From assembly GCA_005656395.1 (NCBI GenBank), contig SRSI01000016.1:1-64000 (forward strand): DNA of 64,000 bases, given 5' to 3'. This DNA is from Strongyloides papillosus (Eukaryota > Nematoda > Chromadorea > Rhabditida > Strongyloididae). The notes beneath the pieces are model-generated. The model worked only from the letters and a program-made list of their open reading frames with translations. It was not told the origin of the DNA and did not search any database. Positions within the stretch are counted from its first letter, which is position 1. Each line of letters opens with the position of its first letter. A program made the position numbers and the translations under genes. Positions 47,283 to 61,259 of this stretch are shown one piece after another.

Positions 47283-50200
47283 TGAAAAATAATTGTTTCA
47301 ACAAAGGATAGTAAAGTTTTACAATATATGGATTTTTTTTTGAAATAAATACCTTGTTTAAGTAAACATCACAAAAGTACAATTTTACTAATCAAATAAA
47401 AACTTTTAATTACTTTATTTTAAAACTTGATAAAAATATGAGTAAACGTAAGTACATATAAACAGAAAAAATATGTTAACAAATAATTATTTTAAATTTT
47501 ATTAGTTTTTCAGATAAAACTGATATGAGATTTTTTCATTATAAAGTGTAAAATTGAAAAAGCAACTATTCAATTTGCCAATTTTATTATCCATAATATC
47601 GCTTCAAAATAATTTAGTTTTTCTATTTTTTGCTGAATTAAAAATACTTTGCAAAAATTTATCTAAGTAAAATCTGTATTGGTGTGGTAAACAATAATAA
47701 AATCATTATAACATGAATTGCATTGTCACACGGTAATTCAAATAGCCATTTAAAAATATCGTGTAAAAAGTAAGAAGTATTGTCATCAATAACAGATTAA
47801 AATGTTTTTTATCAAATTAAATTACGCGGAAGTAGTAGAAATCAGCAGAATAGAAATAAAAAAAACCTATGATGGGTTTTTTTAAATATAAAGTTAGATC
47901 ACAAAAATTATAAAATCCTATAAACTTTGATTTTTACATAATTAATTCATACATTTTAAAGATATTGCTTGATATCTACGTCAATTGGTTTTATTTATTA
48001 ATGGATAACTATTTCACATGATATCGAAATTATTAACCACATTTTTTTGATAAATATTATGTAATTATGAAAAATGATTTCTCATAAAAACCATTTCTCT
48101 TTGAAACCACAAGAGAATAATTTTTATATAAAAAAATGTTAATTTAGTAAAATTTTAATGCCAAACATATACTAAAAGTAACCATTTTATAATATTTATA
48201 ATAAAATATAAAACTGATGACAATTAAATGATCAATTTATTGATTTTTTTAAACATTTTGTTAAATCATAAAAATTATAATTTTTAAAGAATCTGTCTAC
48301 ATGCAATTTATAGCTTAAATTCATTATTTAACTAAATACAATTCATGTCTTTCTGTGTGGGTCTCGATTATATAATAAGATTGATAACAAAAATTTTAAA
48401 ATTGATTAAAATTCAGGAACCAAAATTTTTTTTGAATAACAAGACACTTAACTAAAAATGTCTTCAACGTAAAATTAATTACTACTCGCTTCAAAATGAC
48501 TGGAAAAAAATATTTTTAATTTTTTATAAATTTCATCTATTAAAAAATAAAATATAAAAAAATTAATTTTATAGTTTAATAATTGAAAATATTTCATTAG
48601 AAATCATGAATCGTCATATTTGGCAGAATTTATTTAAATAATATACAAAAAACTTTATGCTAATAGATTCTTTCACCACATCAGTAATTTTATTACAAAC
48701 TGTTAGATATGACACGTCAATGTCATCATAAAATTAGAATATAAAAGAACATTGACAGAGCTTGTCAACCACTTATTCTACTTACTAACCTCGGTAAAAT
48801 AACTAGTTAACAAGCTCTGTAGGTTTACTTGTTATATAACATTTATTGTATGTTTTTTAGAGTATTAAATAAAATTCTTTCTTTGAAATGATCTCCAGAA
48901 GCATGAATAGTAATGAGGACAACGTCGGAGCTAATGTACGTCTCCGTATCCTCAACACAAACAGAATAAATATTTTTAAACTCTTTGTAATCACAAAATA
49001 ATTTTTTATATTTAAAGCAAAGATGTATCAAGTCAATATCGTTGCAACTAATTTCTTGATTAAAATGTTGAATTTAAATTCAATTTTTTTCTTACATCTA
49101 GGAAATTTTCTTTTATCTGAACAAGGGGTTATTCGTCGAAGGTTCATATTTATAATCAATTATTTTTCAAATGACCAATACATTTTTAATTTCTTTAAAG
49201 TTACAAGGTACAGCAAACTAATATATATTTAACTTTTCTTGGTAACTAGTAACATTAAAATAAAGCTTGTTTTCAATTATAAATGACAAGATGATAATAA
49301 TTTTAATCCATTTTTTGTTTAAATTTTTATATCTTCAAACTTTTCTCTATAGTTTCTACCTAATTTTGCAAGTGATATTTTTATAAACATATCACTGAAA
49401 TAAAAAGAAATTTAATTTGCTACGTAAAATCAAGTTAAAGATTATATAAACACATAGCAAACATAAGCGATAAAATCAAAAAATTTTAATTCGTAATTAT
49501 CTTGCATTTTGAATTACATACTTTACAAATATCAAAAATAAATATGATAGTGCAGAATAAAGATATTAAACGGTAAACTTGAAATTGTTGTATTTTCACA
49601 AAAGATTTTTTCGTAGTAAACTTTAAATGCTAATTTTCCACATTGAATATATCTAAGTATATGATAAATTGTGTTTCTACTAAAAAGACCTCCTATATTA
49701 TTTTAAATAAAAAAAAATTAAATCAAAATCATCAATTATTATTGCCCTTTTTAAAATCAAATTGATTATCACATATCTGTAAAATAGAAATAAAGATATA
49801 TTGATTCATTTAATTGAGTCCTTTATCTCTAGATAAGTGAATAGTATATTCACAGAATCTAAATTATAAATTTTTCTGTTATTAATTTACGATAAAGATA
49901 GAAAAATACTGAATTATAGTGAATTAAAATCTTGATATAGAATCCAAAATTTTTTTATATCAAAAAGAAAACTAAAAATTATAAAACAAGAACACGTTAA
50001 TAGAAAAAATTTAAAAGATATTGTTTGAGGCTTTATTACAACACGTAAAATTGCTATATCATCTCCGGTAGTTGTATATTTAAAAAAAAACTGCAAAACT
50101 GTTAAATAATCAAATTATATAATCACTAGCTTCAATTATCTTCTAGATAATATTATCATTATTGCATATTCACATAGTATGGCTATTAATTAAAAGTATG

Positions 50201-50536
50201 TGTAGTTAAATTAATGAACTTAAAAGTCCTTAAAAACTCAATAAAATAAACTTGTTGATAAAAAAATTGGTACTAGTAGAATTTTTAAAATTAGATTACT
50301 TAAAAAATAAACCACAATAAGTAAATACAAAAAGTAGATAATCTACGTTATTAGGATTTAATGCATAACCATTTATGGTCAATTATTTTTTTGTATTATC
50401 AAGTGATAATATATTTATTACATACCTTGAAATTATAATATAAATTATATCAGCTTTAAAAAAAGCAACGTATTAATCCATCAGTATTCGTTGTAATTAT
50501 TAACCACTTTAACGAAAATAAGATTTTTAACAAATA
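47283..50536. other. Gene-poor AT-rich stretch
   Basis: Short frames only, none with signal, domain or splice support. It includes one perfect 11-bp inverted repeat at 48755-48820. Confidence 0.35.
48755..48820. repeat. Short inverted repeat
   Basis: ACAGAGCTTGT (48755-48765) and ACAAGCTCTGT (48810-48820) are perfect reverse complements, separated by 44 bases. They could be a hairpin or the ends of a tiny decayed element. Confidence 0.5.
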
Positions 50537-51084
50537 AGGAGTGTCTCAAATAGGTCTTAAACTTTCTAAACGTTAATAACTTTCTTATACTTTGATCAAA
50601 TTCAATATTTTTCCCTAAAATAATGAGTAAAGGTAGGAAAGTTTGACTATTTAATTCTTTTTGCTGCAAACTTTATACTTACAGATTTATCGTCTTACAT
50701 TCCCAAGTCGTATTAATTTATGATTTAAAATTTAAAGCAATGATCAAAAAGACCTAACCTTGTGTTTAAAGAGCTTAAAATTGCTTATGAAACGGTTAAT
50801 GTCAACGAAAAAAGTTCTAAAACCGTTTGCTAACTAATTGAAGAGCTTTTAAAGCTGTGTAAAAAATTAAGATGTAACTTTCAGCGCTACTTCAAAATTG
50901 TTTTTTAAGATAATTAAATTCCACGTATTAAATGATTAATAAACAAAAAGAAGTTTGCAGAAAAAAAATTATATAGTTTAAAATTCCTACCTTCACTCAT
51001 TATTTTAAAAAAATTATTGAAGTTGAAATAAAGTAAAAAAGTTATTAACGTTTAAAAAGCATCGGACCTATTTTAGACACTCTT
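50537..51084. mobile_element. 548-bp long-TIR MITE flanked by TA
   Basis: About 140 bp at each end are imperfect reverse complements. Both start AGGAGTGTCT/AAGAGTGTCT, continue through an AAATAGGTC motif, AAACGTTAATAACTTT, an AAAATAATGAGT block, GGTAGGAA and CTGCAAACTT. TA flanks both ends (50535-50536 and 51085-51086). No ORF is seen in the centre. The long, still pairable arms would form a large hairpin if transcribed. Confidence 0.8.
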
Positions 51085-53376
51085 TATATTTTTAAATACT
51101 TTCTAGGTTTTGGTTAAATCTATAGAAAAAGATGTAATTCCCGGAAATTAAAACAATTTGAAATTTTAAAAAATTTTTTTGTTTATCTTCGAATTTGTAA
51201 TAACTTAGGTGGCGAAGCTCATCAGAACTATTTTTTAAAATTTTTTTATACTTATAATTGTTATTAACATTCAACTCGAATGTATTTTAAACAGACATTA
51301 GTTTTCCAATTATTGTTTTGATCATGTATAAAAAATATAATTTATTTTATTCTCTTAAGATATTCTTTTTTTAAATACACATTATATAATTTTTTATTGT
51401 GAAATGATTTAAATATAAATAAATTTATAGCATTATTAATGATTAAACTTTGATTTTAATTTTTTATAGTAGTGTATGATTCTAATATTTGTTTTTATAT
51501 AAAACTATATTCTTGCTTTTATGTTTTTTAGATAAAAAAATTGCATTACATTAAAAATACAATTAAATTACAATAGATGAACTATGTTTTACCGATTTAC
51601 CAACAGATTTTCTATAATATATTTACATACTTTGATAAGTTTAACAAAATTAGGTTTAAAAATTTTTTTATATTCAATACCAATAGGTATGATTTTTCAA
51701 GTTGTTTTTTTTCTACGGACTTTTTTAATAATGCTTTTCTTAATTACCACAAGATTTTAAAATATTATAAATCGTTATTAAAGTTAAATACTCATCATTA
51801 TAATTTCTACATATAAAATATTCGAGTTAAATTAAAATTTTTATGCATATTAATTGACCAGTTAATTTTTTATTATATTCTAACTTTAAGAAAAATTGTT
51901 ATGTGAATCTTGTCATTAGTAAAACAACTGCTGGTGAAATTCTCTATACACAATTTAGGTCATGTGCAATAATTTTAAATTAAAAATCACATGATAATAA
52001 TAAATTTCGTTACTTCATTTTGTAAATTTTTTTCCTAGGTTACATCTAAAAACGAATTTTTAAAATCTTCGAGCAACCATATCTGTTGAAGAATATTCAA
52101 TCAAATTTTATGAGATCATGAATTTATACCAGTTTAATTTTTTACTAGAAAATATCTAAAAAATGAATATGTAATATAAGATAATTCACTAGAAATGCTA
52201 TGTAAAAAAAAAACAAAAAAATCTTTAGAAAAAGTATTATTTAGTCTGGAAGATTCTGAATTTCCATTAAAATATTAATAATACGCTTCAATCACTGGTT
52301 TTAAAATGTTCCTTCTTTAGAAATCTGAAAAAAAGAGTTATAGATTGATTACAATACAACAGTTAGTCATTATCAAAAATATGTAAAACATACAATAATT
52401 AATCTTTCTATCATGTTTTGTTGAAATTGTAAATTACTTTTATAAAGTAAAAAATATTTTTGTATTTTTTTGAAAGAGTACTAAAACAATAATATTAAAA
52501 TCGCTTTTAAAAAGATAAAAAATCTCTTAATTATCATTTAAACTACTTGATTACTTAATAATAAAGTTAGCAGACTGAAGATATTTTACAGAAGTAAGGT
52601 ATTACAAAAATAACTTTAGTAACAATTATTTGGTCCTTAAAAAGATTTTGAATTATAGATCACTTGATATTTTTATATAACGAATTTTATCTTGTGATAA
52701 TATGATATTTAGTCAAAATTCTTCTATATTCTGTCATAAGAGGGACGTATAAGGAATTGTAAATTTTTTTGAAACATTTATTTGTCAAAATAATATTTTA
52801 TTTATTATTACACTGCTTCTAGAATAAAAATGTAAAATTAAAACCAATTATGACCACGATACATTTGAATAATTGTTTGGAGATATTTAATTTTTTGTTG
52901 AAAAATGTAATAAAAATATAATGTCAATATTATTTTATCATTAAATTTGATGAGCTGGATATATTTTTGTTAATTCTTGTTCCAAAAAGAATAGAAGATG
53001 GCATTTCTAGAAACATTGAAATCTCGTTAAGCTTCAAGCATATTTATTTTTTACATTTGACTGAAATGCTTAATTTTTATAATAAAATATTATAGATAAC
53101 AATGAAATTAATGATAAACAATGAAATATTCTTAATAAATTCAAAGGGCTTATTTTTATGTAATTTTTTTAGTAAATTTTTACTAAGAAATTAAAATAAT
53201 TATTTGGTAAAAAAACTTTATCTTTTCGAATCACATTAAAAGATTTTATATAAGCATAATTTTGAAAATAGCAAGTACATTAAATATTATCACCACAAAT
53301 TCTAAATCGATTAAATTTTATAGTTATATGCCACGAATGATGATAATTGTAATATTTTTTATTGCTATATAAAAAA
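51085..53376. other. Gene-poor AT-rich stretch
   Basis: No supported gene or element. A 79-codon frame at 51577-51816 is low-complexity (Phe, Tyr, Asn, Lys) and unsupported. Confidence 0.35.
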
Positions 53377-55203
53377 ATGATTTCGATAAGTTTTCTAAGA
53401 TTTAAAAAATTATACCTTCTACTTTTTATTTTCTTTGTTATTCTTTTATCTTTATTGTATAATAGGGAAAATGAAAATAACGATTTTAATGAAATTGTAA
53501 ACAACATTTATACCAATAATAGTGTTATTGGAAAAGAAAAAATAAGCTCAAACATAATTAAAAAGATGTGTGAAGATTTTTCATTTGAATTAATTGATAA
53601 AACAAGATCGAATGCCTTTTTGTTATTTATTTATAAAGAATTAAAAAATTTAAAAGTCAATTTATTTGATAAGAACAGTAAAAACTGTGTATATATTGTA
53701 GTGGGAAATAATCAAAAAATAGTAACAAAAAACAATTTTATAAATATACAAGAAAAGACAGTGTTTTTTTATGGTATAAACATGCGTCAAGTAAGCATTA
53801 TTTATAATGGATTAATTATAAAGAAAACTTTTGTTATCAATGAAAGATATCTTGGATTTGATGAATATTTTAGAATTCATATCTTAAAGAAACTTTTAAA
53901 AAGACGATTAATTCAATATAAAAATAATTTTTGCAAAATTTTAAATTTTAAAACAGTAGAACATTTAATAATATCATTATTAGTGAGCAGGTGTGTTCCA
54001 ATAATAAATAAAGAATGGATAACATATCTCCCTTTAATTGACAACGATTTTTATTGGTCAAAAGCGACAGTTATATTAGATAGTGAAGCTTTTTTTACCA
54101 CAAAATATTTATACAAACACCCTTCTCTCATTTATCAAAGAAATGAAATGATAATGTACGGAAGAAATTTACTAATGTGGAATTTTAAAAACCTTACTCC
54201 AATAGTTAGTAATATTTTAACATTTCTCGAAAAGTTGTTTACTGGAGATATCAGTGAAAAATTTATTAAAGCTGTTAATCTTTATAAAGAAGATGAACGA
54301 TTATTTGAAATAGAAAGAAATAAAGAGCCAGTAATCAATAAATTTACAGTTATATTTACTACATATAAAAGAAATAAACTTTTAAACATTGCTATGTCAA
54401 AATTAGATAGTGTACCAAATATTGATAAAATTATAGTAATTTGGAATAATCCTACTTCTTCGTATTTACCAGATAAAAATAGTTGGTGTAAAACTATTGC
54501 TCCAAAATTTTTTATCAAAACAAAAAGTAATTCATTAAATAATAAATTTTTACCTTATGATATTATAAAAACTGAAGCTGTGCTTACGTTAGATGATGAT
54601 CAAAATGTAGACCAACACTTAATACTATATTTATTTGAAGTATGGAAACAACATAAAGACGTCATCGTTGGATATTATAGAAGATTTGGAGGTAATGATT
54701 ATGAAAGATCATATATAACAACTTATAAACACATATACAACCTTATTTTGACAGGTTTATCATTTATAAATAAAGTAAGTTATTGAAAAATTCATATTTT
54801 AAAAATGTTATAGAAGTATTTACATTATTTTACATATAAATTTCCAGCAATTTATAAGAAAAAAATAGATATGAGAAAAAATTGTGAAGATATAGCATTT
54901 AATTATCTAGTTAGTTTTTTTAGTAATAAACCAAATATTGCATACAGTGTAGAATATGAGCTGTCTTTAATTAATGGATTATTTAATTTTAATTATACTG
55001 CATTATCACTAGATAAAATGCATTATAAAGTAAGAAAATATTGTACTTTAGAATTAAACCGACTTTTTATGATAAATCCGATGATATCAAATATATTTTA
55101 CATTCAAGAATTCGTTGCACATAAGGAAAAATTAAACAATACTTTTAATTATCCTAAAAAAATTCTAATGACTACTACAAATTCATATATTTCCCAACTT
55201 TAA
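53377..55203 (+). CDS. Exostosin-like glycosyltransferase (GT64 domain), divergent
   Basis: Exon 1 is 53377-54774 and exon 2 starts between 54848 and 54859 and ends at 55203. Residues about 8-30 form a type II membrane anchor. The middle region (ATVILDSEAFFTTKYLY) resembles the part of EXT/EXTL proteins before GT64. The GT64 domain starts at FTVIFTTYKRN, carries IIVIWNNP, SLNNKFLPYD, the metal-binding LDDDQNVD and VGYYRRF, and ends with MRKNCEDIAFNYLV in exon 2. GT64 enzymes transfer N-acetylhexosamine in heparan sulfate synthesis (family knowledge). The canonical acceptor TTTCCAG (54841-54847) leaves exon 2 one base out of frame; an AG at 54857-54858 keeps the frame, as would one extra A in the following A7 run. 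ATG 53377 is the first start before the anchor. Confidence 0.75.
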
Positions 55204-57076
55204 AAGCTAATTAATTAAATCAAATAATAATATTCAAAATTAAAGGAAATTATTTACTTATTACTACTTAAAGATAAGAAATTTTTATTTAAAAAAAAGA
55301 AAATTTTTATATTTATCATATTATTGATGCTATGTATGTCAATAAATAAATTCTACAGAAAACAAATGAATAATATATATAAGAAATTATATAAATGATA
55401 AATTCATACAATGTAAAATTTAGCATTTTATTTATTTACATTCTTTTACACAACTCACTCCTATTTCACCCTCGTATTATTTATTTCATAATTTTTTAAT
55501 TTCCAATCAATATAAAAAATTTTTCTTAAATAAAAAGTTAAAAATTTTGATGTCCCATTAATTTTTAAATACGGTAAATTTTTAGATTTATTAGCAACAT
55601 AATTGTAACTTATAAATTTCTTTATTAGAACAAAACTTCTAAAAATATCACAATAGTTAATTTTTTCATTAAAAAATGGTTTTTATCTTGATTACTTGTT
55701 TTGATCATTTTGGTTATCGTTTATGTTTCTCACACCAATAATACTCACTATAAATAACACAGATTTCACTTTAGGATTTATAAAATCTCCTTTAACTACG
55801 TGTCAACTAAGTGTATTAATTTCAGAATAGTCTCGAAAAGAGTTTATTTAAATTGAGAGAAAATAATAAGCTTTTAAACAATGCAATAAAAATAAAGTGA
55901 TTAATGAAAGCAAAATACAATTCTTAGTTTACCAATGTCGATTAATATGATAGTTACCTGTATCTGTTGTTGAATGTCTTCTTTTATAGTTTTTATTTGA
56001 TGACAGTTAATGGTGATAGTGACGTGACATATTTAACACAAATTATTGAGTAAAGATATAAAATTTTGAAAAAATGGAAGCAATTATAAAATATAAGTTA
56101 ATACTCGTTTTACGTACATATAATTTTTCTTACTCTATAACCAGAAAAAATAAAAAAATCTTTATTTTCTTATTTTATGAAATAAAAATAGTATTATATT
56201 CATTATTATGAGTTTTTTCAATTTATGAAATACAAAAATTTTTAAATATCAAATGGGTTGTAATCTATTCAAACATCAATAGTTGAATTGGTTGTTTTAA
56301 TTAACGACTACATTTTTTACATTCAGAATAGAGAAAAAGAACATTAGTCTAATGGTTATATAGCCAATCGCGCCGCTACTTAATTTTGCCGCTTCATTTT
56401 TTATAATAAGGGAATTACAAAGGTATTTGATTAAACAATTCGGCTAAAAATCGCTATAAAGCAATTTTTATTGAGAGAAAAGATATTCTAAGCATGGATA
56501 ATATTAAATAAACGTATTTTAAAGCATTTGCAGCAATTTTTTTGTGCAGCATTTTTGTTTTGAGTGAATTTTTATGATTTTTTTCAGAAAAAGCACATTA
56601 TTTTTGTCCACTTTTGATAAAGCTTTGCCTGTGGCTTTTTTTTGACAGGCATTGCTGTAATCTAGCTCCCCTATAAGGATAGATAAAAACATTTTACGAA
56701 TTATTTATTTATTATTAATAAATATTTATTAAATTGTATAGATATATTTATTTAATTGTCATTAAAGAAATTTACCTTTTTTGGTTTATAAAATTCGCGC
56801 GTTATTGGCGCATACGACATAAATTCTTGCGATAGACAAATGTCCACCATCTCAAATAATGACAACCACAAAATTTTAAAAAAATATAAATTTGCTAATA
56901 TATATTTAATTATTGAAATTCTACATAAATATAATAAAACTTTTAATATAAGTCAAAAAATATTATATTTTGTCTTTATTTAAAAATTGTTTTTTAGATA
57001 AAAACTAAATTATATATTTTCCAGTGTAAAATATCAATAATTAATTTAAAAGAATTTGTCGAAATTCCATAATTCA
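55204..57076. other. Gene-poor region
   Basis: No supported ORF. From about 56870 it belongs to the duplicated unit that carries the small-exon gene. A GC-richer patch at 56370-56400 and a TGCCTGT/ACAGGCA inverted pair near 56630-56652 are the only local features. Confidence 0.35.
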
Positions 57077-58720
57077 TTACAAATGTTTAAACATTTGCTC
57101 AGTCAACTGTTTTGCAATACCTTTTTTAGCACCATCTGTAACTTTTTCTTTCAATTTACCCTAAAAAGCGAATTAAAGTAATTCTTCAATACTTACAAAA
57201 AATCCTGGCTTCTCTTTTTTGTCTTTAGACTTCTTTTTTTCAGATTCATTTTCTTTGGTTTTTTTCTAAAAATTCATTTAAATAATTCATTTTAACTTAC
57301 ATCTTTCTTGTGCTTATTTTCCTTTTCCTCACTACTTTCACTGGAAGAACTTTGCTTTTTCTAAAAATTTATTTAAATGATAAATCTTTACTTACATTCT
57401 TTTTATGATTCCTTTTTCTTTTTTCTTTACTTTCACTGCTATCACTACTCTCAATTGAAGACTCGTCCTTCTTCTTATATTAAAAAAATGAATACTTATG
57501 TATTTTATAACTTACATGTTTTTTTCCTAACAAACTAGTCAAACCACCTAAATTTTGTTTTTAGCTTTTTATTAGTATGATTACCTAGAAGACCGTTCTT
57601 TTCTTTCTTTTTCTTATTTTTCTTTTCATTCTAAAAAACTAAATAATACATATACAATGTTACATACAGAATTTTCTATTAAAGATTGGACCAATTTCAT
57701 TCCTCCCATTGCAAGACTTTTTCCTATCTTTTTAGTAGTTTCACTTTTCATTACTTTCTTAGCTCCTTTACCTAACTTGCTCTAAAGAAAATTATATAAA
57801 ATAAAAATTGACATACAAAAAATTTTTTAGCACGACTTTTATTTTTTGAATCTGTTTTATTATTTTCTTGGTTCATTGTGCATTCAGTCGAATCAGATGA
57901 AACATCAAGATCGGGTGTGTCAGAAGCTTCTTGTAGTAATTCAGGACTCTCTTCAGAAATTTCATTGTTTTCACCAACACTTGATGAATCTTCTTCTGAA
58001 GAAGAACCTTGAATACTATATTGAATAGTAAAGAGTCCCAGAATAATCAGATATTTTAGAAAATTCATTTTAATATATGATTTTAATATTTTCAAATTTT
58101 CTTTTTATATTCATTTTTAAGTATTTTATTTCAGTAAAAAATGTTTGTTAAAAAATAGATAAAATATTTAATATTAAACTTCTATATAATTATGTACATA
58201 GAAATTGAACAACAAGATAGTTTACTTCAAGTTACTCGGTTTTATAACTTTTTCAATACAAAAAATTTTATGTTTATAAGTCTATAAAACATTATTTGAC
58301 AACTTAAAATAAAATCATTTACTATTGTATTTTAAGGTATAAAAAAATTTTGATACAAATATTTGATAATTAGGATTTACAATTGAAAAAGTAAGTATAT
58401 TTAACTTTACTAAATAGATGCATTACTTCAGTTAATTTTAAATTTATTTTTTGTAAACGCAAAGATAATTTTTACCTATTTGCCTAATTTTTTTGCTAAA
58501 TAGTAAATTAAAACTTCAATATAATAAATTTATTTGATTTATAAAAATATTACTATGAAAAAAATGCAGATATGCTAATAACTCAATATAATATATAATA
58601 TAGTTAATTTACTAAAAAAACTAAAAGAAACTGCATTAATATTAAAAAGCAAAAGTCATTTTTATGATTAAATTTTATCATTGGTAACCAACTCTATAAA
58701 AAAAGATTAGTCTTGTTATA
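56870..58720 (-). repeat. Segmental duplication carrying small-exon gene 1
   Basis: Aligns in the same orientation with about 61630-63600, including both flanks of the gene. Examples are the TTATTGAAATT region at the left and the ATTACTTC, GTTTGAAAACG-like and TTTATCCATTTG-like blocks at the right. Introns and flanks are diverged but recognisable. Confidence 0.8.
57077..58068 (-). CDS. Secreted Lys/Ser/Glu-rich protein from eight small exons, copy 1
   Basis: Complement exons: 57817-58068, 57668-57781, 57585-57630, 57516-57547, 57396-57473, 57301-57360, 57197-57265 and 57077-57160. Lengths are 252, 114, 46, 32, 78, 60, 69 and 84 nt, separated by introns of 31-42 nt. The joined frame gives 244 residues. 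Residues 1-20 are a signal peptide, followed by an acidic Ser/Glu-rich segment. Exon 2 encodes an Ala/Gly/Lys amphipathic segment. Exons 3-7 are Lys-rich and exons 5-6 have acidic serine clusters (SSIESSDSSES, SSSSESSEE); exon 8 is a Lys/Ala helix ending in KHL. All junctions are phase 0 except exon 3/4. I do not recognise the family. Splice sites were assigned by consensus and by agreement with the paralogue. Confidence 0.75.
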
Positions 58721-59209
58721 TAAGACAATGTAAAAACGATAAAAAATGATACAATGATAATTATTATTTACTTCACACATATTTATACTCATAGTTCTTT
58801 ATATTTATATATTATAAGAATATTTAAAATTCTTATTTATGAAATGTTGAATAATTTAGCACAAAGAATTAAAAAAATGGCTTATACTACTTATCTAACT
58901 AAAAGTTTTTAGTAAGAAATTTTAGAATATTATTTATATTTTTAATGTATAGAATTTGCACACACTTTTGATCTCAAAAAATTTAAAAAACTAGAATTTT
59001 ATTGTACGTGATTAATTCAAAACGTATAACCAAATGATAAAAAGATAAAAACATTAATTTTATCTACCCGTTTAATGTTGTTCTACTGCAAGTTTGTTAA
59101 ACTGCTAAACTCAGTAGTAATATTACGAAAATAACCACATTAACTTTTTACTCACATAGTAATTTACCTTCTTCGTCTACCCGAGAGCGAACGTTACAAA
59201 GAAATAACT

Positions 59210-59281
59210 GATTCCGGCCGGATTCGAACCGGCGATTTTTGGTGTGTGATACCAACGTCTTAACCCCTAGACCACGGAATC
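59210..59281 (-). tRNA. tRNA-Val (anticodon CAC)
   Basis: A complete 72-nt cloverleaf on the minus strand. The acceptor stem GATTCCG pairs perfectly with CGGAATC. The D-arm is GTCT-AGGGGTTA-AGAC. The anticodon stem is TTGGT/ACCAA around the loop ATCACAC, giving anticodon CAC (valine, codon GUG). The T-arm is GCCGG-TTCGAAT-CCGGC. There is no intron. Internal A and B boxes are recognisable (GGTCTAGGGG and GGTTCGAATCC), so Pol III transcription is expected. It is an island of high GC in very AT-rich DNA. Confidence 0.95.
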
Positions 59282-59429
59282 GACATACAGTGTAAATTTC
59301 TTCGATTATAATTAAAATATGATTGTATAAGTAAAATAAAATTTTTTTTAATAGTTGATTTATGAATATGTACCAATATAAAAGATAATTGTTTAAATAA
59401 TGTGATTAAAAAATATAGTTATTGCAATA

Positions 59430-59951
59430 TTAGGTTGTTTCATAAGTTTCCGTGATTTTTTTTGTGTGCTTATTTTACCGCACTAATTTGCATTTTTAGC
59501 CGAGCCATTTTTATAGTTTAAAAGCTTTTTTTCTGTTCTATAAAATCTTAGTAATAGTTTGTTCAAGTCCCTTAGTTTTGTTTTAATTTTAAGGCCGAGA
59601 AATGATAAGCCAAGTCGCCAAAAAATAACATTTTCGACACTTACTATTATTATTTGCTTTTAATCAAGTCAAAAAGTTTCCGAAGTAGCTTGAGATATTT
59701 GATCTGTGTATGAAGAAGTATTATCATCTTTTCCGATCAATCTATAAGCCATATGCATGGCATAACTTTCAATAAAGAAGTGTCATTCAATAAATTACTC
59801 AACGATTTTTTCGAGAACAGGTTCGTTGATTATTTGTGTTAAGGTAGAAATATATCATTAATATCGATTAACTTACTGTTTCCATTTCAAAAAAAAATTG
59901 TTTTTAAAACAAATTTTAAAAAATTACAAAAACTTATGAAACAACTTAATA
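59430..59951. mobile_element. Mariner-type element remnant, TA target duplication
   Basis: The left end TTAGGTTGTTTCATAAGTTT and the right end are inverted repeats with few mismatches, and they match the well-known mariner terminal sequence (family knowledge). TA flanks both sides (59428-59429 and 59952-59953). The 522-bp interior has no open transposase frame, only possible scraps. It is a deleted or MITE-like derivative. Confidence 0.8.
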
Positions 59952-61259
59952 TTTTTAAGTAATAATTAGTTCGATTTATTTATAGCAGATGTTAAAAAAA
60001 TTTTATTCTTAATAAACTTTGAATAGAAAAAATGTTTTTGATATTTCATGACAAAAAAGCGTTCATAAAACTTCCCAGACATTTAAATAGTACAACACTG
60101 CTCATTTTTAACCTATAAATTTTGTACTATAATTATTTTGTAACTTAGATATACATCATTCTAATCTTATAGATTTTATAACAAAATCTTGTTAAAAATA
60201 TAGATTATTAAAATTTAGAGACATTTTCCGAATTCCAACTGATGTAACTTTTTATATGAACAGATATTTTCATTGTGTTTGTTGAATCTATAAGAGGAAC
60301 ATTTTTCTACATGATCCTAAAATATCATGAAGATAAAAGTCAAACGATTATGTTCATATTTTTTATAAAGAAAAAAACTATGAATTTAGTTAAATCTTTA
60401 TGTTTTTTAACAATAAAATTTAAATTAGGTAATTTTTAAAAAAGTTATGTTAATAATCTGGTAGAGTAAGCAAAAGTTTATCCAATGAGTATAGTAACTC
60501 TAAATTTAATGACGTTTGAGAAAAGTTATGAAAAGTCAAATGTTGAATACTTTTTACAATAATTCCGAAAAAAAATATGTCAATTTTTTCAAATTTTCTG
60601 ATACAATTTATGTTTTATTTTCAAAGTTATTAAAACTATTATTTTATTTTGAGCATTAGATGCTCACAACATAAAAGTAGAGGGATATGAAATTATGATT
60701 GAATATACGAAAATTTTAAAAGACGCGTATAATTGTTCCTACAAAGTAATAACTACACAAAACAGTATAAAATCACAGTAAATAGGGTTAAAAACTTGAA
60801 AAAATTATATTTTCTTAAATTTTAAGTAATAAAAATTATTTCAGTTTTTTAGACATAATATGAATAAATAAGTAATATTTTGTTAATTAACCTGTATAAG
60901 TAACGTTAATATTGCTATTAGTTTTCATAATTGTCAGAAAAAGTATTATTTGTATTTCAATTTTCTACCAAAAAGTATGAAATTAGTGGTCTTTGGCAAA
61001 ATATAACTTTCTTAACTTTTAATTGAGTTTCATAGTACTACGCTTATTCGATAGAGCTTGGTTTACTCTATTAGAATATTGCTAAAGGTTTTTTTACAAC
61101 TATTTGATTAAAATTTTACTGTTAAAAAACATCAAAATTTTGACAAAAATCGAAATTTTTTTTTATTTAAAAATTAAACATAGTTGCTAACTTTAATCTT
61201 TATGATAATTTGGTAGTGGATACAAAAAAATTGTACTTTCAGAATCTGCGTCAACCATA

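Noticed and set aside
51577..51816. 79-codon frame
   Set aside because: Low-complexity Phe/Tyr/Asn/Lys composition as expected by chance in AT-rich DNA; no supporting feature.
56350..56830. Possible inverted ends (GCCAATCGCGC and GCGCGTTATTGGC) of a DNA element
   Set aside because: Match is short and gapped, with no clear target duplication; insufficient to call.
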